From positions 55,283,173 to 55,347,172 of the forward strand of contig CM055099.1 of NCBI GenBank assembly GCA_029204225.1: DNA of 64,000 bases, read 5' to 3'. A program made the translations under genes and the position numbers. Origin of the DNA: Diphasiastrum complanatum (taxonomy: Eukaryota > Streptophyta > Lycopodiopsida > Lycopodiales > Lycopodiaceae). Positions 53,216 through 64,000 of this stretch are shown here, one piece after another. The number at the start of each line of letters is the position of its first letter. Position 1 is the stretch's first letter. Below the pieces are notes generated by a model. It was not told where the DNA came from. It saw nothing but the letters and a program-made list of their open reading frames with translations, and made no database searches.

Positions 53216-53770
53216 ACACAAGATATTCTTGTGCTAGTTTATGCAGGAGCAGCTGGTATAAAACATGGAATTCTGGCAGAAAATAATTGCATTTAGCGTG
53301 GTTGTCTAAGTGAAGGATAGTTAGTCAGGAGACATAATACCGATATATATAGGCAACTGATTGGAGAGAACGTGGTTATGGAATGTAGACAGTTGTCACT
53401 TACTAGCTTGCGTAGGTTGAGTTTAAACTTTGAACACGTTATAGTGAGTGATGCTTCAACTGACGAAGGCTTTTCAATACGTTACGAAGCATTCCACCTT
53501 TGCAGTACTGGGCTATAAAATCGAAAGAACAGAAATTTTAAGAGACTGGCTGTTTCGGCTAACAAGCTTCCTTCAGAAATCTAATTCATAAAAGCTGTCT
53601 CATCAAGGCTTATGACTATTCAGTCTATTGTGATGTATCATTTTTCCTATATGCCGCTAAGCTTTTGCAGGATCAGAATGTAGCGTATATTTGCTTGATC
53701 ACGCTACATCGTCCTTGAACAGTGAAAACTCTTCTAACTGGAGAAAGACAAGAAAATGAAAATGCTTCCA

Positions 53771-54298
53771 TCACTGCCATTTCCGAATAAGTACCGCTGG
53801 ATCTATCGCACTTTCTTTTAAATAGAGGCCTTCCGGAAAGACCCACCAGTCAAAATCAAAGCTCGTCGATCGCTGCAACGCAAAGTGAACGTAATTTACA
53901 TCAACAAAATGCGTACTATTTCAAAAGCCTCCTCAGATTCTGAAGTGATGTAAGGATAGATTGAAAAATGACATTAACTCAAGAAAAGCCTGAAAAGAAC
54001 AGCATCAAAGGGGACAGATAGCGTGATAGTCATGACTTACTGTGAAGAAACCCCAAGTTAGCTCGCGAATTTTGTGGCCGTCCCAATCAAAAATACACCA
54101 AAACTCGGTCCATGGCATACCACCAAAATGCCAAATAGTATCCTGCTCGAAATTCAACGTATGTAGTCCCAAGTCGTTGTCCTTGGAATAACAGTGCAAA
54201 CCAATAGTTCCGTTTATGAAATTCGTGACGCGGAAGGATGCAGCTTCTGCGGAGGGACGACTGCTCAACAACAGTACTGCCATCAGCAATGTAAACAT
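53771..54298 (-). CDS. S-protein homologue (SPH family), copy B
   Basis: This is the partner of the gene at 24264-24791. Exon 1 (54298-54041) starts MFTLLMAVLLLSSRPSAEA, a signal peptide, and reads FRVTNFINGTIGLHCYSKDN and FWCIFDWDGHKIRELTWGFF. Exon 2 (53872-53771) reads FDFDWWVFPEGLYLKES and ends in TGA. The 168-bp intron (54040-53873) keeps GTAAGT and TTGCAG. By eye the two proteins differ at about three residues (Cys/Phe, Met/Leu, Glu/Asp). That is less than the surrounding non-coding divergence suggests, so the product may be under selection. The frame is open upstream to 54652, but I place the start at the Met next to the signal peptide. The gene is likely secreted and extracellular. Confidence 0.82.
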
Positions 54299-55080
54299 CA
54301 CGAATCGCCTTATCCCGCAGGACAAATCAAGAGAAGCAAGCGATCCGGATGATCTGGTGGATACTGCGCATCCACTGATCTGTAGCTTTATCCAATCCAA
54401 CACGTGCAGTAGTGTCAACGCGGAACCGCTGCCATCCATCGCTGATCGCTTCTTTGCTCGCTCGCTGATCGCTCTATATCTATCTCTCTCTCTCGCTCTC
54501 GCTCTTTCTCGCTCTCCCTCGCTTTTTTTCTGGGTCGCTCTCTCTCTAACACCTCTATATTCACCTATTTTTTCCCTCCAAAATTTTAAAACTATCGCTT
54601 CGCGACCACGCTCTTTTGAAAGTGCTCTTCTCCAACTTTCCCCAACTCCCATTTTTACGGCACCCGTGGCTCAATGTAAAAGCACAAATCACTTTTATTC
54701 CCATCGTACATTTTGACTATTTTTCCTCCCCCAAACTCTAGATTCGTAAATCTAGAGCTTTTCAAGGTTTCCATTCCGAAGGTCCTATTCACACCTGGAT
54801 ATTTTTAACTTTTAGTTTAGCTAAAACCTTAATTGTGGAATATATTTTTACCCTCAAAATCTTTAAAAAATCCTAATTTAAAAAAAAAAAAAGGTGCCCC
54901 CCAAAAAAAGTTTGCATAGGCCTCGCTCTATCTCTACGCGACCACTCTCGTCCTTTTTTAACTTTAGAGCTTGTAAAACTTTTGAAACAATAAGAAAAAG
55001 GCCATTTTTTACATACAACCATCTCTAGCTGCGCCACATGCAAGAGGCTACCTTTGGAGGAAACCTCCATAAATGTGCAT

Positions 55081-56290
55081 TCGACCAGATATTGGAGGTA
55101 GCAACTATCTCCCACATACATGACATTTTTTAGATATTCATTTTTTGTCGGCATGTTGCCTAGAAAACAAGCACAAAACATAACAAAGCGATGGCAGGTT
55201 TAAACTAGAACAAAATGAAACAAATGTAGAATGAAGCGTAGAAAACACGATGACCAAAAAAAAGATAAATGACATGGAGACCCATTTTTTTCGATTTTTT
55301 AAATTCTTTTAAAAAATACCCATATTTAAAATGCTTTAAATAAATATATTGTAATGCTAAAAAAATGTTGTATTAGCTTATATGAAATGATAATACTATT
55401 CAAATGCAAATTAGCTTATATGAAATAATAATACTATTCAAAATAAAATCATTAGACACACAACCACTAGAATAACTTAAAAAAAACTTTTTGCTTATTT
55501 CAAACAAAAGTTTTAATTTTTTTTTTGATTTTTTCAAGTGATTTAAATTACAACTCTTGTATCAAGAAATTCTTTTGTTACGACAAAAATTTTAATCAAT
55601 ATTTAAATCTTTACTTATATTTCAAATACCTATGTGTGTTCATTGAATATTTAAACATTCAAAGATTGCAAATGAAATTATTTCTAATAAATTACTATAA
55701 GAAATACAACAAAAAATTAGAATATTAAAAACCTGACAGTTCATTGCAATTCTAGTTTTGCTAATGATTATTAATGTTAAAGTTTTTAGAATATTTGAAA
55801 TTCTTGATTTCAAATCATTAAAAAACTGTTAAATATATTTTCTTAACACAAACAAATTTTAAAATTTTAAAATAATAAAAAAGATTTCAATACACAATAA
55901 AAAAGAATTTATTCTACCAAAAAATCATCAATATCATTTGTGTCTTTTTCTTTTTCTTGAGGAGCCAATCATGTAGTGTCAAGTGGTGCCTCTTCCACAG
56001 TTTCCTCGACAACTGTAACCAAAATGTAATCCTGAACTAGGACATTAGCAAACTTCCTTGTATCACCCACTTTCCCGCTAGCAGGCGACTGGGGTTCCTT
56101 AGACAAGGGAATTACTGAATTCTCATTGTCTAAACTCTTTAAAACCAAAATGAGATCACATTGAGATGGATACTATGATGCTAGAGAAAGAGAGAGTGAG
56201 ACAGGAGATTACCTTGCATCCAACAAATCAAACAGCCTCCATCCTCCACTTTCCCTTTCTATCTTGACCTTCCCACATTTGATTTTGCAA
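55081..56290. other. AT-rich DNA without a gene
   Basis: Beyond the duplicon edge the sequence is very AT-rich (55200-55920). I see no supported coding frame. Near 55960-56020 the minus strand has a short acidic open stretch (VTVVEETVEEAPLDTT) that I cannot place. Confidence 0.4.
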
Positions 56291-56475
56291 GGACTAAGCT
56301 AAGAGGAAGAGCAAGACCAACAAGCAAAGTGCAAGAGGAGCAAGAAGAACAAGCAAAATGCAAGAGGAGAAAACAAAGAGCAATAGCAAGAGAAGCAAGA
56401 GGAGCACTCAAATGTGAGGAGAATAAGGAGAGCAAGGATCAACAAACAGGGAGAGGACAAAGGCAGCAGGTACGT
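56291..56475 (+). other. Purine-rich stretch with charged open frame
   Basis: A 56300-56460 tract of AAGAGGAGCAAG-like repeats gives a Glu/Lys/Arg/Gln-rich frame (56329-56607). A GCAGGTACGTCC donor-like site lies at its end. It may be a low-complexity exon or simply purine-rich DNA. Confidence 0.25.
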
Positions 56476-57885
56476 CCCTTGATTCCATCACCCACTCCTC
56501 TTCCCTCTTCGAAAATGCCGCGAAAAATCTCAGTCTTTTTGAAAATTTCAAGAATCTGTCTGAGCCTCGGTATACACCTCACTCTAGCTTCAGTATACCA
56601 AGGGTAATTCTGAGGCCCTGACTAAATTAGAATTAGTATTCCTTGTCTGTTTCGAGGTGAATTCTAATTTGATGCATTCTAAATCAACTCAAAATTAATG
56701 CATTCTCAAAACACACAATTTTCAAAGATTGGCGACTCCTCCTCCCAAGCCTTGTCAAAGAATATATAGTGCACTTGATGGCACAATTTTTTATAAACTA
56801 AATTGTATTGATCATCTGGTCCCAGGATGTCATAAGTGTCCAAACATCGACGTATTTGGCATCCAACCACTATTCTTGAGCTAGGTAACGATTTTTTATT
56901 TTCGGTTCTCCACCCGCTTATTAACCCGGTTATAGTTAACACCTTGACCGGCGGGTGCACTTTTTACCCTAAACCGGCTTGTGTAGAACCAGCGGATATG
57001 TTCCTTTGTAAGAACTGGCCACAGTTGAGAACTGATCGGTCCCTTTGAGCCTTGGAGCGGGGTATAACCCGAGTATCAATTCACTATACAAAACCTAACA
57101 TTCATTAATGGCTTTTAGCAAGTGACTATTATAGCAATAATCATTTTCGAAATTGCTTTTTTATTAATTTTTATATAATAGTGTATATTCGGAACCAGAT
57201 ATGGGAACCGACGGTTCTGACAGAAACCCAGTCCGGACCTATTTTCACAAATCGAGAAAGTCGATAATATAGTATAGTAAAGAAACTGGCAAAAACTGAA
57301 GAGTGAGGCAAGCCATGTAATGATGCATGTAGGAATGTTTCGCATATCTAGGCGTAATCCGATCTTGCAATTGTATTGCTAATTTTGAGAGACTAGTTGC
57401 ACTAGACTCAAATTTAATTATTACATACATGTCTTTTGTTCATCTCAATGCATTTATCTAGTTTGTTTTATGTATTGCTGATCATTTCTAATTTTGTATT
57501 CCATCCATTGTCAATTGTGAAGGTGCATCAATGCAAATGTCGAGTTGACATTCCTCATCCTCAGATGGTGAGGCAAGACCATCCATCACATATAGGATCA
57601 GAGGCCTGGTTACACTAGAGAATACCATGCCCATGTGCATGATGTAAGTATGCACTGCAACGAGAGCGACGTACCATTATATCACACGTTCGCATGTCTG
57701 GTCAGATTGAGAGGGAGTCATTATTTGTGCGTCGGTTCTTCGGTGAGTTCTACTTTGCAAACCTATTTGTATTTTTTAATTTATATACATCATTGAACGC
57801 TCATTTTTCATGTATGTTGTTTGGCACCCTTCTGATTGGAGGAATATTTTGTTATTCTTGATTGTTGTTGCACTTGTATTGTGTA
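56476..57885. other. No firm gene
   Basis: It contains a minus-strand frame (56960-56706, with SRIVVGCQIRRCLDTYDILG) that resembles no family I know. A plus-strand stretch near 57480-57740 may hold 5' exons of the TNP2 gene that follows. Nothing else is supported. Confidence 0.3.
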
Positions 57886-58270
57886 GGATGATGACTCACA
57901 CTCACATGACCATCGAAGAATTCAACCAGATGTTGCCATGCAATCCGCAAGATTCAGACGTGCAAGCACATGAGAGACACCATGGCACTTTCCTCACAGA
58001 CACCACCCATGGACTTGCACGAAGATATGTCCCTAGGAGACACAACACTCGAAGATGTGCCATTCATATCACATGATCACGATAGGGACATGGATGACAT
58101 GATGGATGCATCCTTCACAAATCCACCCGAGGCTACATTGACAAGCGAAGAAGAGATGATGCGTGGCTTGGCATCCACTCCTTTGTATGAGGGTACACAA
58201 ATGTCAAAGTTGCGAGCTTGTTTGCTACTTTTGAGCTTGCAAACTAAGTACGGTTGGTCACATGCGAGCA
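57886..58270 (+). pseudogene. CACTA TNP2 transposase, 5' exon, second copy
   Basis: After an acceptor-like TTGTGTAG (57888) the frame reads an acidic stretch (MDLHEDMSLGDTTLEDV, DRDMDDMMDASF) and then PLYEGTQMSKLRACLLLL and SLQTKYGWSHASM. The latter matches the TNP2 P-L-Y-x-G...K-L-x-x-L...K-x-G-W-S motif. It stops at the gypsy LTR, at the same codon as the fragment at 1-45. Its downstream exon is found at 62663. Confidence 0.7.
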
Positions 58271-58987
58271 TGTTGGAGGGTTTGCGGATCCCAAGGCAAC
58301 CCAAACCTTAGTTAATGAGTTAGAGGGATTTGGCATCCTACGTGTGTAAGTCCAACCCGATGGTCAAATAGTTATTTGATTAGTTAAAAGTCAATAAAAG
58401 GACTTTAGGCCTTTTTTGCGGGACTTTTAATGTCACAGGGCCTAAATGTCAAGTTAGTGAATAAAGTTGGGTTTCCCTCCAATATTGATGGTTCCCACAC
58501 TTTTTAAAATTTGAATAATTAGGGAGGTAGAAATGGACCAATAGAATTCAGAGGCCAAGGTCCTCCTCTCTACTATAAAAAGAGACCAACCCGAGTTGCT
58601 CCTCATGTTCATTTCCTCATTTCAATAAAGCAGATTGGTTCTCTTTAGAAAGGATTGATGAATGTCCTTGCTCTTCTTCTTTCCTTGTCCATCTCTCATG
58701 CTTTCTTTGGTTTTTGCCTATTGTTGGATCTGAATGTTATTGGGATTGTATGTTATTATACTTTTTATGAGAGAGAAAGAGTAAGCTATCTTTGTTGTGG
58801 ATGCGTAGTGTTAATGGATCGTAGTGTTAATGGATGTAAGTGTTAGATTTGGATCGTCCATTCATGTTGAAATCTGAACTATACTATCGCTCTCATGGGA
58901 ACGAACCTGCGCATGACAACTAACTTCATCTTTGTGATGCTAGATTGACTAGATATTTAGGTTAGGCAAGTAAAGAAACCCACTACA
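58271..58987 (+). repeat. 5' LTR of gypsy copy 4 (717 bp, complete)
   Basis: It runs TGTTGGAGGG to CACTACA, with a TATAAAAAG box near 58575. The flanking 5-mer is GAGCA (58266-58270). Confidence 0.9.
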
Positions 58988-58989
58988 GT

Positions 58990-59009
58990 TTTGGTGCTGT
59001 TGCCAATGA
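58990..59009 (+). promoter_or_regulatory. Decayed gypsy primer-binding site
   Basis: TTTGGTGCTGTTGCC follows the LTR by two bases. It differs from the common plant gypsy site TGGCGCCGTTGCC (tRNA-Asp type) by C-to-T changes, as expected from decay of methylated cytosines. The exact tRNA is inferred. Confidence 0.5.
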
Positions 59010-60060
59010 GCTACACCAATTCTTCAGTTTGCAGCATGATTGTTGGATGGTTAGCTTGTATTAGGCATCTTGTCGTGGCATGAATAGTGTTAGATCTGCA
59101 TTTAGGGTTAGTTTGGAATTGATTTTGCTTGATTTGAGTAGATTTGCTTGTTTAAAATATAATTTGATTTTTAAATAGGGAAAGCTATTCAGATCACCAA
59201 TCTTAAGATCCAAATTGGATCTGAGATATCAGAAAAAACAACAAAAGTTGGTCAAATTTGTTAGATTTGGTCAAAAAGAGGCAAAAAGCGTCATCAAAGC
59301 TGATAACTTTTTACCCTGTTTCAAGAAACCTTCGCTCAGTTACAGACACCTTCGGTTTTGTTCACAAAACTTTCATTTTGAAGGGCGAAGATTATTTCCC
59401 AGCAGATTTTCAGAAACATCAGAAAAAGCATCAAAAAATTACCAAAACCCTAAAAATACAGAAAAAGAATCTTCTCCCAATTCATTGTGCTTAGGTGTGA
59501 TTCAGATCTATCTATTGCCAAGTCGGCGAATAATAATATCGAAAATATAAGGGTTTTTAGAAGATTAGTTGTCATATTGCCATATTTTTGTCAAAAAACT
59601 CACTTTTTTGCAAAAATACTAGTATTACTCTTGATCCTTCGCCAAAACCTTCGTCGAGATTTCAAAGAATTCTATTTATTATAAAATACTATTTTTGAGT
59701 TTGGCAAAGATTCTTCTTGATCAAATCACAAAAAATCTTGATTTTTACCCTCGCCAATCCAAAGAAATTGTATTATCTTGTGTCAGAAACCTTTGTCCGG
59801 ATTTTCATAGTTTTATTAGTGTCAAATCTTTCATTTGAGAGGTTGGCGAAGGTTATTTCTCAAGCAAATGTTAGAAAAGTTGTTCAGAGAGTTTTTTTTT
59901 TTTTCAAAATAGCACCGTTGAACCTTCGACGAGCCAATCTTAGCCTAGTGAACCCTCGCCAGTCCTATTTTTAGTTTTTGATTTTTCAAATCAAGTCTCT
60001 GTCAAAATTTGGATCAAATCTGATATATTCAGATTTGAAGCTGAGAGATTTATCATTTTT

Positions 60061-61540
60061 GAGAAGTATCGATTGATCAAATTTCGAAATCTAGATTGGG
60101 AGGTTGTTAAACGAGCCCTTATCACACGGTTCAAACCGCGGAAGTTTATGGAAGACCCTTTCGTACTTTTAAGTAGAATTAAAATGGGAAAGAGGGAAAT
60201 GGTTCGAGATTACGTTGAATGGGTGAAATGCCTCAGATCTGAGTGCGAACTTGATCTGATTAACGAAAATGTCATGATTATGTGATTTTTGTCAGGTCTA
60301 CCTAAACAGATCAGACGTGAGCTGAAATGCCATAATGAGTATGCACTCTTGCAAAATTCTATGGACGATGCAATTGGGAAGAGAATGAAGATTCAGATGA
60401 TGAGCCAAATATCAGTATGTTGCCTTATACAACATGGCAGACTACTACGACATCCACCACTATTGCATCAACGAATGCCAATGCTACTGCAGAAATGATG
60501 CTCAATGAGTTCAAGAAAGCTGGGAAGAACCAACAAAAACAGATGGAAAAGTTGCAGTCGCAATTTGATGAGAAGATCAAAGCATTGAAAAATTTCCAGT
60601 ACAAGCATACAAGGAACTTGAGAAGTTTGTAAAGTCTTTTATGGTGTTCTCATTGTATAGGAATTCACATAGTGAACGAGTGTCCTCAATTGAAAAAACG
60701 AATGGAAATCAGTGTTTGCCATCCATGTAATTCACCTGACCATGAGACTATTTTTTGTAACTTCAACCCTCAGATAATTCAACAACAATATGCCCAAATG
60801 GGATATCGCGAACCACAGTATGGAGGAAATCCAGCAGCTAGACCGTGACAATCTGCTCTTGGATACCCAGAACGTTTAGCTTTACCTGCCCCACCAAAGC
60901 ACTCTGCTCCTCCTGCCAATTTGATGGAACCAAAACCATACATAAGTGCTGAGCAATGGAACTATGGTAATGAACAAGAAGGTGGTTCTTCAAGTGGATC
61001 TTCGAAATAGTATGCTATTTATGCTGCCGCTCAACAACAAGCCTCTAGAAACTGGACCAGAGCACCACTTGGATGCTTTTCATGTGGAGAAAATCATAGA
61101 GTTGCAGAATTTTCAAATAAAGGGTTATTTGTACCATTTTGTCATGACTGTGGTTATGGGCATTGCTACAAAGAATGTCTAGCAATATCAAAAGCACCAC
61201 TAGCTACAGCTCTTGTAAATTTGATAACAATCAAGCAAAGACCAAAAGCTCAGATTAAATCAGGTGCACCCTTGATGGTGGTCACCAGAGCACAGAAGAA
61301 GAAAGAACCAGTAGTGGATCTAGTACCTGCTGATTCCATACCATTGAATGATACACCAACAACATCGGGGGTCTATCCAAGTCTTAATGCAGAAAAACGA
61401 AGATATCAGAATATGAGGCAGTGGATCAAACATCTGCAAGAAGAAGAGAAGCTTGAAGCTACTAAAGCAATAGCAGAAGTTCATTCTTCACTATATGTCA
61501 GATATGGGTTTCCCATGGAGTTGTGCTTGGACATGTGATA
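60061..61540 (+). pseudogene. gypsy copy 4 gag with four zinc knuckles
   Basis: It has a Retrotrans_gag-like stretch (WEVVKRALITRFKPRKFMED, 60096-) and EMVRDYVEWVKCLRSECELD. A linker follows, then knuckle 2 (C-H-P-C..H..C region near 60718), knuckle 3 (C-F-S-C-G-E-N-H-R-V-A-E-F, last Cys lost) and an intact knuckle 4, CHDCGYGHCYKEC (61142-61180). The tail (61221-61538) ends at the deletion joint. Stops and shifts interrupt it. Confidence 0.75.
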
Positions 61541-62110
61541 TCGAGACATGGTATTGGCACAGATTATTCTAAGATCAAGGTTATTGTGGAATTGCCACCG
61601 CCAACAACAATTCGTGGAGTTGATGTGTTTATGGGTCATGCGAACTACTATCGAATTTTTATTATTTTCTTTGCAACAAACTGACTATTGTTCCTATTTG
61701 GACAGTAGAGGAGTTAGAAGCCTTTGAAAAGTTAAAAAAAGCATTGACTTTAGCACCAATATTGCGTTCTCCTGATTGGACGATAGAATTCCATGTTCAT
61801 ACGGATGCCTCGAAATATGCCATTGGATCAGTTTTGACACAGCCATGTGATTATAAGAAGGATTATCCTATACGATTTGCAAGCATACAGCTTACAGATC
61901 CAGAGAAGAAGCATTCAACAACAGAACTTGAAGCGTTAGCCATGATTTTTTCTATTCGAAAATTTTGTCACTACCTCATGGAAATGCACTTTGCATTTTA
62001 TACGGATCATCAGCCGTTACTTTACTTGGTAAACAAGACATGCAATACTGGACGTATTGCAAGATGGTTATTGTTATTAACTGAATTTGACTTTCAAATT
62101 GTGGTTTGAA
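61541..62110 (+). pseudogene. gypsy copy 4 RT end and RNase H
   Basis: It resumes in RT just after the YLDD region. A ~20-bp deletion near 61673 removes part of the connection. RNase H reads HTDASKYAIGSVLTQP, LEALAMIFSIRKFCHYL, YTDHQPLLYLVNKTCNTGRI and, after a TGA, LADHVSRIESA. This copy keeps the final A-D-H motif that copies 1 and 2 have lost. Confidence 0.8.
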
Positions 62111-62179
62111 AGGGAAAGCAACATTATCTAGCCGATCACGTTTCGCGAATCGAATCCGCACCAATTAATACTGAAGTGG

Positions 62180-62650
62180 ATGATGAAATTGCCAGATGCT
62201 GCATTGTTCTATGTTGAAGCAGGACCTGAGTGGGCAGCGGATATTGTTGAGTACCTGATGCTAGGACAACCGAATGACTCCTTGACAAAAGTACAGAAGA
62301 GACAATTGATTAATAAGGCTCAACCTTATCAATTAATTGCAGGACAATTGTATCATCGTGGATTAGACAATATTTTATGAAAATGTGTTTTACCGCACAA
62401 ACTACCAAATTTAATCATGTTTTCACATTATGGCATGGCTGGAGGACACTCTTCTACAGATATTACTGTTCGCAAACTTTTGCAATCAGGGTGCTGGTGG
62501 CCTACCCTTCATAAGGATACATCAAATTTTATTTAGACATGTGATGTTTGCCAGCGAGCACGACGGCCTACTCGACAGAATTATGAACTCTTGCATATGG
62601 TTTTATTGCAAGCACCGTTTGAAAAATGGGGACTGGATTATGTTGGTCCT
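62180..62650 (+). pseudogene. gypsy copy 4 integrase start
   Basis: It has a zinc-finger part with LMLGQPNDSLTKVQKRQLIN, GMAGGHSSTDIT and CDVCQRARRPTRQNYEL, and then WGLDYV. It breaks off at 62650 in the first catalytic block. The His-His-Cys-Cys order is kept. Confidence 0.75.
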
Positions 62651-62662
62651 AAACTCTGACAG

Positions 62663-62747
62663 GTTACATGCGATGCCTAAATGGTGCCTTCACAAGGGAC
62701 AACAAGCTAAGTGGACTAAACTCTCATGATTGGCATAAATTTTACAG
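62663..62747 (+). pseudogene. CACTA TNP2 transposase, downstream exon
   Basis: Between CTCTGACAG and GTTGGCG, which fit splice borders, the frame reads YMRCLNGAFTRDNKLSGLNS and then HDWHKF. This is the TNP2 ...L-K-x-L-x-G-L-K-S-H-D-x-H motif that follows the D-L-M-H-I exon in intact genes. It shows that the gypsy element here sits in a TNP2 gene and that the exons in between are deleted. Confidence 0.75.
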
Positions 62748-64000
62748 GTTGGCGTGGCATGTTTTTTGACTTTTTCCCACCTCAATGTTAACATTGTCGA
62801 TTACATTTGATAGCATGTCTTGTGATTTCATGATGATCTCATTGTGCATATATATATCACGATAATCATGACCAAATTGTTTTTTGTGCATGCAGTTTGT
62901 GCTTCCCTTGGTTTTGAGAATGTTCTTGACAGAGGAGTTAAGGAGTGCTATCTACAAAATTAGTTGTCTCTATTTGATAGTTGATTATTGAGAGGTTATA
63001 TTTCTATCATTCCGGATAAGATATTCTATGTGTCTGAGAGAAAAGTCATGTTTGTAATAGTACTGGATACTCATTACTGACTTTTTCGACTCTTTGATAT
63101 CTTATACATTGTCTCCTGAGAACTTTTAAATCGAAATTATGAAATCTTTTTTTTAAAAGGGGGGAAGAAAAGATAGGAATAAGTCTTTCCAAAAATCAGC
63201 CAGCTGCATTGATTTTGGAAAAAAAATCTTGTATGTGTGCAGTGGTAGAACTATCCAGATTGAAATAGACAAACTCTCTATGTGATTATTTTGAGCAATC
63301 TGGAACTACATGAGTTTTGGGGTTATTGAGCTGTGAGATATTCATTAATATGGGAAGTAGTGGTAAAGATTAAATTAAGATTCGCTGATTGTTACCAAAT
63401 ACCATTTTGATAAAGTTTTAATCTTAACACTATGTCCAAAGATGTCTGTATGACTTAGCCTAATCTTGGTTTGTACACTAAGATCTTTTGTAGGCTGATT
63501 TGTAGAAGGAATTTTGTTAATAAGAGTTAGATGGTTGGAAAACTTGTGATGTGGAGTTATTCACTTCAAAGATTTCCCAGATATGTTATTTACTCATGAG
63601 AAATAGAGTTCTTTGGTAGATGAGTTGCAAGATTCTCAGTGAATCATGTGAGTAACATATGAAGATTGTGGATATCTGTCATTTTATAGCCTTTGTTTTT
63701 GTATAGGAACATAGTTGGATAAGTTGCTTATGTACATCTTAATCTTGTGGATCTACTATGTGTTTCCTATGTATTGAGTTTATATCATATACTTAAACTA
63801 GTCAGAGTGCATAGACATATGAACAAGTAATGTGTGGAACAGTTACTTGCAGGTTAATGTCTCTTTCTGCAGAAAGGATAATTCATTAACTTATTTATGG
63901 TTTGGAAGAAGATCTAAATGTGGTGTTATACATGTATAATTGACATTTGCACCTAGAGATTTAAGATTTATGAATCATTTACAATTGACTTGAGTAATTG
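62748..64000. other. No recognisable gene
   Basis: This is AT-rich sequence with short open frames only. I see no LTR, primer site or further TNP2 exon. It could be intron of the TNP2 gene or unrelated DNA. Confidence 0.4.

Larger units (their letters stand above)
45705..55080. repeat. Segmental duplication, copy B (with copia Z inserted)
   Basis: It is the partner of 20779-25487. Without copia Z (47874-52984 plus one target-site copy) it is ~4.26 kb. Order and orientation match A throughout. The left edge is near AATTCTCTT(T/C)TAGCAC. The right edge is at 55080, after which A and B differ entirely. Confidence 0.9.
58271..62650 (+). mobile_element. Ty3/gypsy retrotransposon, copy 4 (internally deleted, 3'-truncated)
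   Basis: It holds a complete 5' LTR, a decayed primer site, the fullest leader (58988-60060), gag, a deletion from gag into RT (joint near 61495), RNase H, and the start of integrase. At 62650 it ends in the first catalytic block (WGLDYV) and TNP2 intron/exon sequence begins. No 3' LTR is present. It is the reference copy for the family's 5' end. Confidence 0.88.

Noticed and set aside
54299-54652. N-terminal extension of the SPH frame in copy B
   Set aside because: The frame is open upstream but encodes low-complexity Arg/Glu from the GA-rich leader, and copy A does not keep it in frame. A signal peptide begins at the inner Met.
54656-54692. tRNA-like start (CGGCACCCGTGGCTCAATG) in duplicon B
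   Set aside because: It is a ~20-base insertion relative to duplicon A. No anticodon arm, T-loop or acceptor pairing follows, so it is not a tRNA gene.
56291-56607. Charged frame as a real gene
   Set aside because: Composition comes from a purine-rich tract. Only a donor-like GGTACGT supports an exon, which is too little.

Overview
The window looks like nuclear DNA of a land plant with a large, repeat-rich genome. The signs are Ty1/copia and Ty3/gypsy LTR retrotransposons nested in one another, a CACTA-type (TNP2) transposase with plant-style introns, and two genes of the plant-only S-protein homologue (SPH) family. No rRNA, complete tRNA, CRISPR array or bacterial operon was seen. I cannot name the species. 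Nearly all transposon genes are broken. The best candidates for intact host genes are the two small SPH genes.

Layout: 1-8655 is a CACTA TNP2 relic split by a Ty3/gypsy element (46-7615). 8656-12645 holds decayed copia LTR and primer-site material and two G/C-rich direct repeats. 12646-18952 holds a second gypsy copy, part of an LTR and a third gag fragment. 18953-20778 and 25536-28275 are two copies of one composite: a plus-strand copia element (here called X) inserted in the gag of a minus-strand copia element (Y). 20779-25487 (duplicon A) and 45705-55080 (duplicon B) are a segmental duplication carrying a Y LTR, a 98-bp minisatellite and an SPH gene. In B a full-length copia element (Z, 47874-52984) has inserted inside the minisatellite. 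28787 to about 32434 is a degenerate LTR element (W) with a two-knuckle gag. 32945-35165 is a minus-strand copia pol fragment.

35170-36860 is the most unusual stretch. A histone-H3/CENH3-like fold is followed in the same frame by a basic, Pro/Ser-rich region and a ULP1 (C48) cysteine-protease relic. 37930-40545 holds an unidentified broken minus-strand gene, a duplicated Myb/SANT-like fragment and duplicated microsatellite DNA. 40545-45003 holds copia ends, a hairpin cluster and otherwise AT-rich DNA. 55081-57800 shows no firm gene. 57886-62747 is a second copy of the TNP2-plus-gypsy arrangement, in which a deletion has joined gypsy integrase to a downstream TNP2 exon. 62748-64000 shows nothing recognisable.

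The elements read as a history. A gypsy element entered a CACTA transposase exon, with GAGYG target-site repeats. That nested pair was copied and each copy then decayed separately. Copia X entered copia Y with a CTTTC repeat, and that composite was also copied. Duplicon A/B copied an SPH gene before copia Z landed in B with a GAGCG repeat. Two gypsy copies share the same stop codons and the same integrase truncation, so these defects pre-date their duplication.
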